DNA from: Eopsaltria australis
Taxonomy: Eukaryota; Chordata; Aves; Passeriformes; Petroicidae
Length of the DNA stretch: 64,000 nt
NCBI GenBank assembly: GCA_034509425.1
Contig: JAVTVJ010000494.1
Location: 248,001-312,000 of the forward strand
Direction: 5' to 3'
Of this stretch, positions 1-11,922 are shown piece by piece. The notes under the pieces are model-generated. The model made no database searches. It had not been told where the DNA came from and was given only the letters and a program-made list of their open reading frames with translations. The position numbers were made by a program, and so were the translations under genes. Position 1 is the first letter of the stretch. Every line of letters starts with the position of its first letter.

Positions 1-3000
1 AGACCATGTGTTACAAACCCAACATTTCAGGAAGCATTCAGACTGACTGCACATTCTCTGCACAAAAGATCTGTCAATGTTCAATAGATCTGGAAGCTCT
101 GGAACATGTTTGGCTTAGCATGCATGCTTAATTCTGTTGAATAACATGAACGAGCAGGGCAAATCTAGAATCCGGGACACTTTTACACTAGAGACTCACA
201 CAAGCAGAACAACGCTATCTGAAATCCACAGGACTTTCAGACTGGCTGTGCACATACTGGGTAGCTATTCTTTGCATATGCTGTAGAGACAGTACAGGTT
301 TCCAGATTTATGTCAGCTCAGGCAAGGATCAGTCACTGAGCAGGGCTTCCCACTGGCTGGAAACCAGTGGGAAAAACCAGTGTAAAAACCCTGAGGCTCT
401 GTCTAGGAGCATGTCTGGAAGGAAAATTGGGCATTCTCAGGGGCACTCAGATCTGTGGAGGCACTGCATTAGTCCCATGGCAACAACAAGGGTTTGCTCC
501 TGTCCACTTCGCCTCTGACATACAGATGCTTTTTCTTCAGACAGCCTGTGCCTGGTGTCAGTATCCGGAAGCTTGTGCTTGTTTGTACTAGTCCAGATGA
601 GGAGCCCATGCAATGCTAATTATATGCTGTAGGTACCGGTTAAGCCATTATACAGACTGTTGTGTGCCTTTATAATTTAAAGGGAGAAGTGCAGTGAGTT
701 ACATGTAAAGGAGGTCTGGCTTAGTGTCATAGCATCTATAAAGGACACAAGAGAGTCAAATAAACCAGGGAGCCCTTTTCTTCTCTGCATGACTGTAGAG
801 GAGGCAGGCACAGTGGAGGCTGGCATTGCCTGCTGATGGGAAACAGAGGTTTGTTAGCACAGCCGGAGGCACTGCCCAAAGGAGAGTGTACCTGCCAGGA
901 ACAGGGTGTAGCAGAAGCCTCTCCCCACCAAACCCCAGCCAGCAGGTTGGGATCAGCACTGAAGGGAATGCCAGCAGCAGTCCTGGAGGGAGGGAAAGGC
1001 TGCACACAAGCTCTCCCATCCCAAACCCCTGGGGCCAGCCTCCCACCCAGCATCACTGCCTGCTACTCAGAGGATAAACCCAAGAAGAAATGTGCAGAAA
1101 GGGAAAACCAAGAAAAGGAGGAAAATGGCTAGGGAAGTAAAGCTCATTGTACCTATTGCCAAGTTCCCAGAGCTATGCAGTTTCCTAGGAGGCAACACAT
1201 GATACTACAGCTTCAATCCATGAACACATAAAGTGGTATTATTTTGCTCACTGCAGTGCAACTTCAGTTATGATGCTAAATGAAGGCAAAAGCCTGGCAG
1301 GATTTTTAAAAGGACCTGAAACTGCCTTGAACAACAAGGGATCCAGAATTGCCTTCTTGTACACTCACCTCATGTCTCAAGACATTGATGATGGAGACAA
1401 CTAAGGACTTTTTCCAAAACGCTGGTATCCTTGTGTGTCCTTTTTTCCAAATTCTTTCGGCTTTCTACATTAATATTAGTCATATCTGAAAACCAACACC
1501 AGAAACTGAACCAGAAATTATATTTCTTCTCTATTTGGATGCTGATCTGAGGGGGTGGAGGGAGTGATGCAACTTAACAGAGGCCTGAAATTTTTAACTC
1601 CACTGACTTCCATTAAGATATTCCTGATTTGCACATACTATGTGCTTGGTCATCTCTTGGCCATGTTTTGCTTTCATGGACACCACTTTGCCACAGCTGG
1701 CAGTAACTGGTGATGCTGAGGACAGTTCCTACAGTGGAGTAGATGTCTGCTGGAGCAAACTACTGGTTCCCCAGGAAAAGGTCATTTTGGGGAAAGATAA
1801 AATTTCAGCTTCTAAACTGGCCCATCTATAAACCTGAATGAATTTATGCAAAAGGAAGAGATCTCTGGAAATCCAGAAAGTGCAGTGCCAGATTGAGGAG
1901 TTAATTCACTGCTTGTTACCACAGCAGGCAGGCATGGTACAGGAGGTGTTTCACAAACCAGACATGGCTATGGAAAGGCCCACACTTCTCCCAGTGCTTT
2001 GGTGGATGAGCAAGTCCTAAGTTAAGTGCCACCCACTGGAAAAGTCACCCTTCTCTTCCCTCCCTGCTTTCCTTCAGGCCAGAGATACCTCCAGGGATTA
2101 GATCATCCCTTGGTGTCAGGCTTCCTGCTGTGCTTGGTTGCCAGCCATGGGTGGGTATGTTATTAGTCAGATTTACATGTCTAAAACATCGTTTGTGCAA
2201 CCACCCCAGGGCATGGCTATGAATGTGCTCAGCATGAAAATCTGAAAAAGAAGTTCAAGAAGCTAAAAAAAAAGTGTCTGACTTGATGCACCCCTACAAG
2301 CAAGTCAAATCTACTCACAGCAAGTTAGCTAATATGATTCACCACCAGATTTGCTACAGAACATGTTTGCTATTGAATACTTCTTTAGTTGCTTCAGTTT
2401 GCTCTACTGGATGTAGTATGCACTTGGTATTTGTCTCTAAAAAGCAAAAAATGAAGCTGAAGAGTTCCACACAAGGGACACACCTCCAGGGCGCCCACAA
2501 CAGGGACTTCATAGGCTATGACCATAGAGAAGTTATTTATCTACATGACTTGGGGCTTGCAGGCTGTCACTCTGTGTTCAAAGCACATCTCTCTGTGGCA
2601 CTAGGATGCTGCTGTCCTCATAGAGGAGTCCTCACAAGGAGCTCCAGACAGCAATGGTAAAATATGAACCCAGCCTCAGAGGAATGTAGCACATTACAAG
2701 CAGCTGACATGGCATAAACCTACTTTGAACATTTTTATGACAAAAAAAGAGGATTCTGTTTTAAAGGATGTAACTCATGCTTTTCATTACCAACACAATA
2801 TTAATGGCCACAGCCCAATATTGTTGGGGAAAGCAAGCATGGGAGCATGGAACTAGTGCAAAGCAATTTCAAGTCATATCAATTCACACTATCAGAAGAG
2901 CAGGAGTAAAACAGTCAAGTTGAAATAGTGCCCAAAATCTATCCTCCTGATGGGCTGCCCCTAGATCAGTTGTCACAGGAGGAGCTGTGCTTTCCTTCTT

Positions 3001-4317
3001 CTATAGCACTGAAGAGGAATAAAAAGCCAGGGCTGCAGCTCCCAAGGGAAGAAAGGGAAATGTTGTGGAACCCAGGAAAAAGTACAGACCCAAGAAACTT
3101 GCACGTGACTTTTGAGGTATTGAGCTGGCAACATCAGTTCAGACCTCTGGCTACTTTACTGCACCTATTTGCACACATTTGCTTCTTCTCCCCTAGCTCT
3201 GTGCCCTCTGCAGCCCAGGCCAGCATGAGAAATGGGAGTGATGAGCGGCTCACACATTGCTGCCCATGCAAACACACCATCACCATCCCGTAATCCTACA
3301 CCTGGTGCAGCCCAGCTTACCTGATTACATCATTTCTCTTCACACTGTGTTCATTGTGAAACTCTCTCAAGACAGGAAAAACTAGATAACAGGGGAAGAG
3401 CTCCTCTGGTGGAGATTGCCACAGATTATGCCTGTTCTGATTGTTCAAGAAATCACCATGACATCCAAAATGAAAAATTTCCCTCAGATGTCCTAAGCAT
3501 GCCATAGTTTTTCACAGCTAAGCTGTGCAAGGAATAATAAAATCAGATTTTATTTCAGTTTCCATTCACAAAATGTACACAAAGAATCCAAAGCAGGACA
3601 CAGAGCAACATGCATCTCCACCTGTGGCAATCACAAGTAAAAAGAGACAGATTTTTAAAAACTGTTTTGGAATAAACTGATTGTGTAAGAAAAAAAAATA
3701 TTTAAAGCAATTTGCAGGAGTGGTGGGCATACCTGGTAAATTATTCAGATAGAATCAACAACCCCGAAGATAAATTCATGTTAAAATTCCTCCAGTTGCT
3801 ACTAGAAAAATAAACTGACTCAGCCCACTCTTCATGCCTTAACAACTCTAACAATAACCTGGGGCTATCCCCATAGGTAATTTCTGTCCTAGACACCAGC
3901 CATTATTCCTCAACACAGCAACAGAGTTCCAGCCCTGATTCCTCTCTTTATTTCATCCATCAGAATATCCTCCCCTCCTTCCACCCTGGACTGCACTGGC
4001 AGGTGTAGAGCAGAGGGTGGCAACTTGCCTTCCCACCTGCAGAGAGAGAATATTAATCCCTTCCTGTTCCCTGGAAATGTGGGAGCTGCCTACCATGATG
4101 CAAGCAAAATCTGAGTTTATTTATAAAATAGTACCGTCTTGATTTTTGGTGTTCCAGGTTTAGGAAAGACCTTGATTTGATTATATCACACACTGTGTTC
4201 CTTAATGACCTCAAATTATGAAACTGTGATCCAGAAAAAGCACTGTGGTTTGTATCACTATGTAGAATAATCAGCTCCAAAATGTTTTTAGACCTATATC
4301 CACACACATCCCTAAGA

Positions 4318-4337
4318 CTAATTAATTAATTAATTAG
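4318..4337. repeat. Short (TAAT)n microsatellite
   Basis: About five tandem TAAT units, self-complementary overall. Low-complexity AT repeat with no further context. Confidence 0.8.
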
Positions 4338-5090
4338 ACTAAATCAAAACTTTCTGGTAGCAACTATATGTTGTTAATTGAATAAAAATAAACTACTGAA
4401 AAAAAAGCTACTGAAAAAAACCTTTGCATCTTGCTAATATTTTAAAAGCCTGCATGTAGTACTAACTTTAGAATAATCTGCCTAACAATTTTCCTATAAA
4501 ATACACTGAGATATTTTATTTACCTGTTTCTGTTGGCTTAAAACAACAAAACCATTTATAAAGTCCCTTTACAGACTCAATATATGAGCCAAATATTAGT
4601 TTTTTCTCTGGTTTAGTACTGTAAAATTTCTAGATTTACACAGCTAAATTACCAACAATGTATAATTTAAGACTCTGATTATCTACAGATGATTTGCAAT
4701 TCTACATTTTAATTTGCCTCACCAGTTCAATGCAATAACTTGTTGTTAAGCATCTGCATATAGGCTGTGACTTGTAAACTTGCACAGAGCAGATGGCCAT
4801 TTTATTAAATCACTAAGAATTGACTGTGTGATGGAGAGTTTTGATGTGATTTGTATTAAATGCCATTCTTGATAGGAGACAGAATTTTTATTAAGTATAA
4901 TATTCTTCTTGTATCTACGTAAAGTACTAACACAAAACATAACAAACCAACAAAGCTATGCCAGCAGCATATTTCAACAGGGATACTGTTGAAACGCATT
5001 TCTAATTCCTTGAACAGTCATGCTTTACTGTTATTTAAGAGGCTATATTGGTAGAATTAGAACTGTTTTGAAACCACACCTAGCAACAGT

Positions 5091-5110
5091 TCAACAAATT
5101 AATTTGTTGA
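5091..5110. repeat. Perfect 20-bp palindrome
   Basis: TCAACAAATTAATTTGTTGA equals its own reverse complement across all 20 positions. The flanking bases do not extend it. The AATT-rich centre is favourable for cruciform extrusion or homeodomain binding, but no function can be assigned. Confidence 0.9.
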
Positions 5111-6705
5111 GCAAAAGCTTTACTTACAATCCGTACACAATTTCTCTATATTTTCAATATGAAAAAGTTTTGCAGTAAAATGTAGCTAAATTTACTAGTT
5201 AGATAGCTGAAGTTTGCTGCTCTTTGTCCTTAGTTACAGCACTGACCTCAGGCAGCCCCAGAAAAATGTCAATGGAGAATTGCAGCCAACAAACCACTAA
5301 AGCTCCATCCTGTCCTGTGAATGTCCCATTGATTTCAGCAGTGTGGGACCCATCTGAAAAGCTTTGATGAAAAATGGTCATGTGCAGTTCCACTCTAGGA
5401 TTTCTCTTTTAATTATGCCATCCTCAAAAATTGTTAGTGCCAACAGCAGTGAACACTGGCCTAGGGTTTGCTCCAAGCTTCTTTTATCCAGCAAGGCTAA
5501 AGGAAAGCCTTCTGCTCTGTTTTCATGTTCTTTCCATGCAGAAAGTTTAGCCTACATAGCATACCTTCTGCTGTGGGATCTTAATGCTTTAAAAATTATA
5601 AACCACTGCAAACTTCCATCTAACAGAAGAGCTGCCATTGACAGGAGTAAGAGTGGCACTTCATGAATGCAATGCAGATGGCTTTTAATATCTTTCCAGG
5701 ACAAATGACAGCCCTATCAGCATGTATGGGACATTATTGTCAGTTGTGTGTGAAGAGGCAAGTGGGTCTATTTCAAACTGTCCTTTGATGATTTATGATC
5801 CAGATGGATTTCAGGAATGTCATTTCCTTACCTAGTACTGAGCCACCTCTTTGATATGTTTTCTCCTACTAATGACAAGTCTCCCATTAAGTTCATCATA
5901 CTCCAGAAATGTTTCTCAAATTGTGGATTGTGACTCCTTAAAGCGTTCAAAAGAGGCCATGTAACATGAGCAAAAGCAGAGTTAGTCAGCTCAGTTCTTC
6001 CAGGTGAAGTGTTGTGTTTACCTGGCTGCCAGCGTTCACACCAGCCCAGCAACTATGATTTTCTTCTCATTGCTTATAATTGGCTGACATTAGTTTGGTC
6101 CCTTCAGCACATGGGCATGATTGTTTACACTTGCAAGTAGTAATTACCAGCAATTCTCATTGCCCCATCCAAAAAGAACTGACCTGCTGTCAGTTCAGGA
6201 GGTTGGATAAACCACAGAAGGATGCATTTTCAGAAATTCTTGATGTATAATGCCCACAGGAGAGCAGATGATAAACAGACACCTAATTTTTAAAGAGGAA
6301 AATCGTAAGTGGGCTTGAAACTGTGGAACAGAGAGAGAAGAGGCAGAGCATTCTGCCTGCTCTGCTCCTCTACACCTGCAGAAAAACTTACTTTTAGGAG
6401 AAAAGTGCACTGTATTAGTTAGGAAGGCAGAAAACTGATAAAAAAAAAGAGAGAGTGAAAATGGAGACTCAACACTCATCAAAATCAAGATGTTGAGAAC
6501 AAAATTAGTCAGGAGCCCAAAGAACACAAAAAGAAGAAAAACATAATTGCGTAATCATCAGCACAAAGAGCTGGATAACAGATGAGAGGGACTGGAGTTA
6601 CACAACTAAAAGCAATGTGACAGTGTTACAGAACCCAGCATGAGTGTGTTAAAGCAAATTGCCAGGATCTGCATAGACACGGGACACAGGGGAGATGGCC
6701 TCGGA

Positions 6706-6757
6706 CATCATATAAGGTGCATCACTGCGTGTGTGCAGTTATGCACCTTATATGATG
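6706..6757. repeat. Near-perfect 52-nt inverted repeat (hairpin)
   Basis: The outer arms are a perfect 17-bp inverted repeat: CATCATATAAGGTGCAT at 6,706-6,722 and its reverse complement at 6,741-6,757. Inside, after a single C/T mismatch (6,723 and 6,740), five more pairs form (6,724-6,728 with 6,735-6,739), leaving a six-nt GTGTGT loop. Total 22 paired positions and one mismatch. It is shorter than a typical pre-miRNA and lies in no recognised transposon. It could be a template-switch quasi-palindrome, a tiny foldback element remnant or a small structured RNA; the sequence alone does not decide. Confidence 0.9.
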
Positions 6758-8944
6758 CAACTCACAACTAAAAAGCTTGGCAAAGATCTGCCCATTCAGT
6801 TTATGTGTTCTGCCCAGCCACTGCAGGCTCTTTGCAACCAAGCTGCTCTCTTTGCAGACCTGTTAAAGGTGTGTCCTCCTACAACCACTGTCCAAGTGGC
6901 TGGAACTAGGGGAGAAAATGATTTTGAAAGGCTATGAATTAATACTGTCACTTACGAAGTTCAAGATAAGTGAAGAGGTGGTCTATTTTGCAGACTATCA
7001 AATCAAACCAGCTAGCTAGGTGACCAGAGCTATCTGTGGTGCCAGAGCAGAAAAACACATTCTCACTCACATCTTCTAGCTGAATGAAGTAGGCTGGATG
7101 TCTTCTGTTGCCACTAAACAAATGCAAAAGTACAGGCAATTTCCTAAAAGAAATCTATACTAGAACTGGATTGAAGAAGAGTTTGATGACAAAACTGTAT
7201 TTTTGGCATAAGGGATTATATACCATGAATTGCATTTAAAGACTGTGAAGTCCAAACCAGTAATCTATTTAGCTTGTGATATAAAAGGGCAAATGTGTAA
7301 ATGATTCTATGAAATTCTTGAGAAACTGTAGTAGATGTTCAATAAGCCACAGTTTCAGAATGCTAAGGGCAACCATTCTTTCCTGTAGGAAGGGAATATA
7401 AGGGCAGTATTACATTAACTGCTATGAAAGAAAAAGGAAGCTGATAGTAATTATTTCCAACTAGAAGATAGGGACTAATAGAGAAATAAAAGCACAATGA
7501 CGAAAAAATAGTATGTTCTGAAGAAGAAAAAATCTTCTATAATGGACAGATTCTACAGTGTCTCTATAACATATTGTGAGATGAGAATGGTAAAATTATC
7601 AGGAGCAGAAATGTTAACTAAATCTTTCTATCCTGTGCTGGGAACCATCCCGGTCAGTATATAGTCATACGAGGTAGTGATGAATGGTGAAGCCTTCAAG
7701 CTCTATCAGTCCCCCTGTTTGGCAAAACAAGCGCCAAACAAGAATTCAAGTGCCAAACTTTCATTCATGCCTCAAAATCTCATTAATGAACTCAGATTCA
7801 AAGCTTATGAATCTGTTGGGATCATCTATCCTGCCCTCCTACATAGCATAGTCCATAGGATTTGCATGAATCCCATCTTAAGCTACAGAAAATCTACAAG
7901 GAATGCACCTACTTGTAAGAGTAGAACTATGAAACAGAGATGTTCGTTTGTATCAAAGCTTGTTTTAATTCAGCTTCTGGCCATCAGAGTCTCCCACCTA
8001 TCTGCACTGTTCACAGACTACAGCCAGGTCTTCTCCCAGTCAAAGATGAATATTACGTGGCTCATTTTGCCATTTCTCAGGAGTTTCCACCCTTGCTAAT
8101 GGAGTAGCATTCTTCATGTCCTGTGAATATCCAGATTGAACACTGAACAGCAGTAATTGTTAAACCACTGCTAAGCACGAGACTAATGGCAGTGTCTCCA
8201 TGACAAAACTAAAGGTGGATGCAAGTAGGGGCACACATTTGTTCATACTATGTCATGGTTAGTTCCACAGCACTTTTTGGGAATATGTGAACCAGCCCTC
8301 TATCAGACAATGCCTTAGCATGGTTTGAGGGGTAGCATGGGGCAAGTTGCTCAAGTATGGGTGAGGCTACTTTGTGCAGGGGAACCCATTGTGCTATTCC
8401 AATTGTCCAGAAAGACAGAAAACTGAACCTGGCCCACTTTACTGATTAGCATAGATACAGATTTTATAAACTTCTCTAGTCAATTTCCTCATATTTTTCA
8501 AGAGTCACAGAAGTTTGTTTTTCGGTGACCCACACCACCAACTCATGCTCAGACAGTTATTCACTCTATTTACCATGTCCCTCTGAACATCACTCTTCCC
8601 CAGCCCAGATTTATCCATGCCATTTGTATGACCTAAGATTTTTGTTGTCTCTCCAATGACTGTATATTCAACCATGTTAAAACAAACCATCAAAGGTCAG
8701 TTGAATTATAACACTACCACTTTGACATTTGTTAGTTTCTTCACCAGTTATGTCCTCTGAAAATTCCATTTGCACGTATTCTGTATATATGTATATATAT
8801 TTGGAAAAGGTACTGAACATCACAGAGAGAACAATTTATCAAAAAAACTTTGGTATAACAAATCTGTTTAAGGAGGAGGAACTTTCACAGTAAATTATAG
8901 ATTGTGCAAGTTTCCACCTGTGCAGTCATTGCAAACTCAGCTGA
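6758..8944. other. Intergenic DNA, no gene supported
   Basis: No coding exon, RNA gene or long repeat was recognised. The largest open frame (140 codons at 7,677-8,099, + strand) has no recognisable domain and is within what chance gives in this much sequence. A short TA-rich run lies at about 8,783-8,801. Confidence 0.6.
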
Positions 8945-9056
8945 ACAAGACCCCAAGCAACTTCATCTGCTGACATTGGTACTGCTTTGAGGAAGGGGCT
9001 GGACTACATGATCTGCAGAGGTCCCTTCCAACCCAAATGATTCCATGACGATTCTA
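8945..9056 (+). mobile_element. CR1 LINE 3'-end fragment
   Basis: The stretch about 8,985-9,056 matches the avian CR1 3' terminus as I know it: a 'ggggctggactacatgatc' block, then the diagnostic 'gaggtcccttccaaccc', then an 'atgattccatgacgattc' tail corresponding to the degenerate ATTCTATGATT terminal repeat. The more divergent part reaches upstream to about 8,945. Severely 5'-truncated, as most CR1 copies are; no ORF remains. Confidence 0.88.
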
Positions 9057-9585
9057 CATTTGCATTCCACGACCTGTCTGCTGGCCAGCTTTCAGTCAGT
9101 GTAACTCACGTCACATTAATTTTATATTGCTTGGCATTCTTAACTGCTGTCTCAGGTGATGTTAGGTCAAATTTGGTCATTTTCATCATGCTTATCAAAC
9201 CAATTTGCCGTTTCATAAAAAAAAAAAAAAGTAGCAAGTAAGATTTCTAGTATCAATTTATTTCCCATATAGTAATGATGACTGGTATTAATTGTATTTT
9301 TCTCCTTTATTTTTCGCTAATTTAGCCGTAATGAGCTCGTTGTTCTTTTGCCCACGATTCGCAATGAGCCTTATTCTTTAAAATTATCTAAAATTATTCT
9401 GGATTCCTAGTTCTTCCGGAGTTTCAGGAATCTCTGAACACGTGAGCAACTGACCACTCTTCAGAACGACTCTGCTAACCGGCTTGAATGTAGTTACCCG
9501 GGTGGCTTGTTTTTAATGTTTAACTTCTCCTCCAGTTCCTGACAGCACAAAACTACTTCCCCACAGCCCGAAGGCGGCAGCTGCC
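9057..9585. other. Intergenic DNA preceding a CpG island
   Basis: No gene seen. Contains a 14-nt A run (9,217-9,230) and, at about 9,300-9,440, AT-rich but non-repetitive DNA that keeps isolated CpGs and TAAT/ATTA homeodomain-type cores. This composition is often seen in conserved noncoding elements, but conservation cannot be tested here. Confidence 0.5.
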
Positions 9586-9920
9586 ACGCTCACAAGAGAG
9601 GCCTTCACGGAGCGCTGCTGTCCCTGCGTGCCGGGGCGGGCGGGGCCGGGCGGGGCCGGGCCGGGTCAGGCCGGGCGGGGAGGGGCGGGCGCTGCTGCCG
9701 CGGGCCGGGGCCGGGCCGGGGCCGGGGCTGGCGGGACCCGCCCGGCGCGGAGGCACCGCCCGCGCCCTCCCGCGCCCTCCTCCTCCCCGGGAACAGCCCG
9801 GCCCCGGGGCGCTTTGTCCCTGTCCCTGCCCCGCCCCTGCCTCCCCCGGGAGGCCGGCGGGGGCAGCCTGGCTTCCTCTCCTGGGGAGCTTCAGCGGGAA
9901 AAACAGCGTAGCTGGGAGAC
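9586..9920. promoter_or_regulatory. Isolated CpG island with GC boxes (candidate promoter)
   Basis: An abrupt switch from AT-rich DNA to very GC-rich, CpG-dense DNA for about 330 bp, then an equally abrupt return. The left half is a run of GGGGCGGG/GGGCCGGG units that are Sp1/KLF GC-box matches and G4-prone on the + strand. The right half is C-rich with CCCGG and CCCCGCCCC blocks. No coding exon follows: the open frames across it (104-142 codons, both strands) are proline/arginine/glycine-rich products of base composition. It lies about 40 kb upstream of the KLF3 promoter. It may be the promoter of an unannotated lncRNA, an orphan CpG island or an enhancer; direction is unknown. Confidence 0.75.
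9633..9740 (+). repeat. G-rich low-complexity tract, G-quadruplex potential
   Basis: Many runs of three or four G separated by one- or two-nt loops occur in sequence, e.g. GGGGCGGGCGGGGCCGGG near 9,633-9,650. This satisfies the usual four-run G4 pattern several times over. The unit is a degenerate GGGCC/GGGCG pentamer rather than an exact tandem repeat. Confidence 0.8.
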
Positions 9921-11904
9921 TTCCTGCTCTTTCTGCAGCTAAAAGCCTTGTCAATGAATGGCATGCGATTCAGACACGACTTAAAATGACTTGGTGTTAA
10001 CATGCATATCAAAACGTCCCATTTGTTATGCATAGCCCAAATCTTATCTGTTTTGCTGGCCTATACAATGCAAATAAATTCCAGGAATTCTGACTTTTTT
10101 TCTTGCCTACTCTGTTTTTGAATCAACAAGACATTGGCTTTTGTTCACGGTCTCCACACACTTCCACATACTTTATATTTGTCAGTACCTGTGGCACATC
10201 CAGAGCCAAACGCCAATGGCCCCTTTTTCCACCGACACTATCTGCCAGTATAGGCAGTGGACTGACATTCCCAAAACATTGCAAACTGACACACTGAAAA
10301 AGACAACTGATATTTCTGTCTTTAGCATTGCAGTAAAGAGAAGATAAATCTTTTTAGTATTTTTTCCCCTGCCAAATGCCAGTTAGTTTTGAAAGAAAGC
10401 TTAGTAGCAGGCATTGCATTTTGGTAACTGACCTTAAAAATTACAATCATCATGCCAATTTCAAGCTAGTGAGAACACTTGTAACTATGTCTCCCTACCA
10501 GTTGCAAAGTCTGCTTTAAATTTTTCACTGTCAATCCTATGGACTTTCCTGTGGCAAACAGTTCTGCCTTTTGGTTTCCCAACAACCAGTGTGTTTTGAG
10601 TCCCAGGTATCACACAGAAAATGAACTGATTTTGTATATCAGTACTCATCATCTGTCACTCCTTGGAAGAGAAAATCTACCCAAACCAATCTTTCCATTC
10701 TGGTTTTAGTTGGTATTTAGAGTACAAGGTTTCAGAACACTGCTCTTAGGCTCTCCTGCTCGTGACAGATGTAAAGGTTGAAGCCATGGGGAGTTTTCTC
10801 TCTCCCCTGCTCTACATACCACCAGAAGTTAGGTGTCCTTAATACCAAGTTCCTTTTGCCTGAGATGTCTTTCACAAACAGTACTTAAAGACATGTGATG
10901 AATCCATGGAGGATACGCATCATTCACAGCCCCTGCAGCCATGGCTCACTTAATAAATCATTGCTTTTGGCACTGGGACATCAATCCTCCCCTCCCTTAG
11001 AGACAGTGAGACGCCCTACCCCACATAGCCTATCTCCCATCTCATTAGGTTTCTTTGCCACACCAGAACTCTTTGGACTGAAATATAGCCCTTTTGTTTG
11101 TGAGGGTTGATTCAGGATTGTTTTCAGAATCAGAAATGCTGGAGTTTCATGAGAAATCTTGTATTTGTGATATTGTGTAGAGCAATATTCACTGGCTAAC
11201 AATAGTTCTGCTTCTGCCAAATAAATGTATGTGGGATGACCAAGAGATCATAGGATGGACCTGGTAATCAGCCAACTTCAAGTGAGTAACTGGTCATATA
11301 CACTTATTATCCACGGCCCGATCCTGCAAGAACTTCAACATATCCAGAAGAGTCCATCAGGTCCTGTTGAAATCAGGTTATGTCAATAGTAATAATGGTG
11401 ATATAAATGTGGAACAAAAAGGAAGACACAAACCCTGCCCAAAGGCTTACAAAAGCACAGTCTGGGCATAGAGATCTGCTTAGACAAGCACAGGAAAGCC
11501 TCAAAGATAGAAATGTATCTCCAGAGAGAGAAGGGAGCCAGATGGTCCTGTTTCAGATGGGATCTGTGAGAACTTCTAGCAGTTCCCTCCACTTTCAGAT
11601 GCATGCTTTGTGGCTTAGGCAAAACACTAAAGGATAAATATGTAATATCCAGGTTTCATTCTCACCCCCTGGCATGAAGGCAGCCAGTGTCTTTTACAAG
11701 TTCTTCATTTGCCCCATAAGGAGATTGAGATGCTTGTGCAGCACGGGTGCAAAGATGCTAAACATGTCCTGGGAAATGCCAGAAGAAGGATGAGCAGTAA
11801 GTTAGGCTTCTCCTAAAGCACCAGTGCCTGAGTCCAGGCTGCAAACAGATTCCTTCTTCCAATCAGAGGCAAGGTAAACCAGGTCAGTGACTGTACACGG
11901 AAAG

Positions 11905-11922
11905 AGGAGGAGGAGGAGGATG
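11905..11922. repeat. Short (GGA)n microsatellite
   Basis: About five GGA/AGG units in purine-rich DNA. Confidence 0.7.

Larger units (their letters stand above)
1..6705. other. Intergenic DNA, no gene supported
   Basis: AT-rich, mostly unique-looking DNA. All open frames are short (128 codons or fewer), overlap one another on both strands, and show no recognisable domain or splice-bounded exon. Small items inside: a moderately GC-rich stretch at about 830-1,080 without CpG enrichment; a TAAT tandem repeat at 4,318-4,337; a 9-bp inverted repeat around a 5-nt loop at 4,972-4,994; and a perfect 20-bp palindrome at 5,091-5,110. Nothing else was recognised. Confidence 0.6.

Noticed and set aside
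2027..2039. Possible second CTCF core (minus-strand CCAGTGGGTGGCA)
   Set aside because: One mismatch at a strongly preferred position (G instead of A at position 6); too weak without flanking support.
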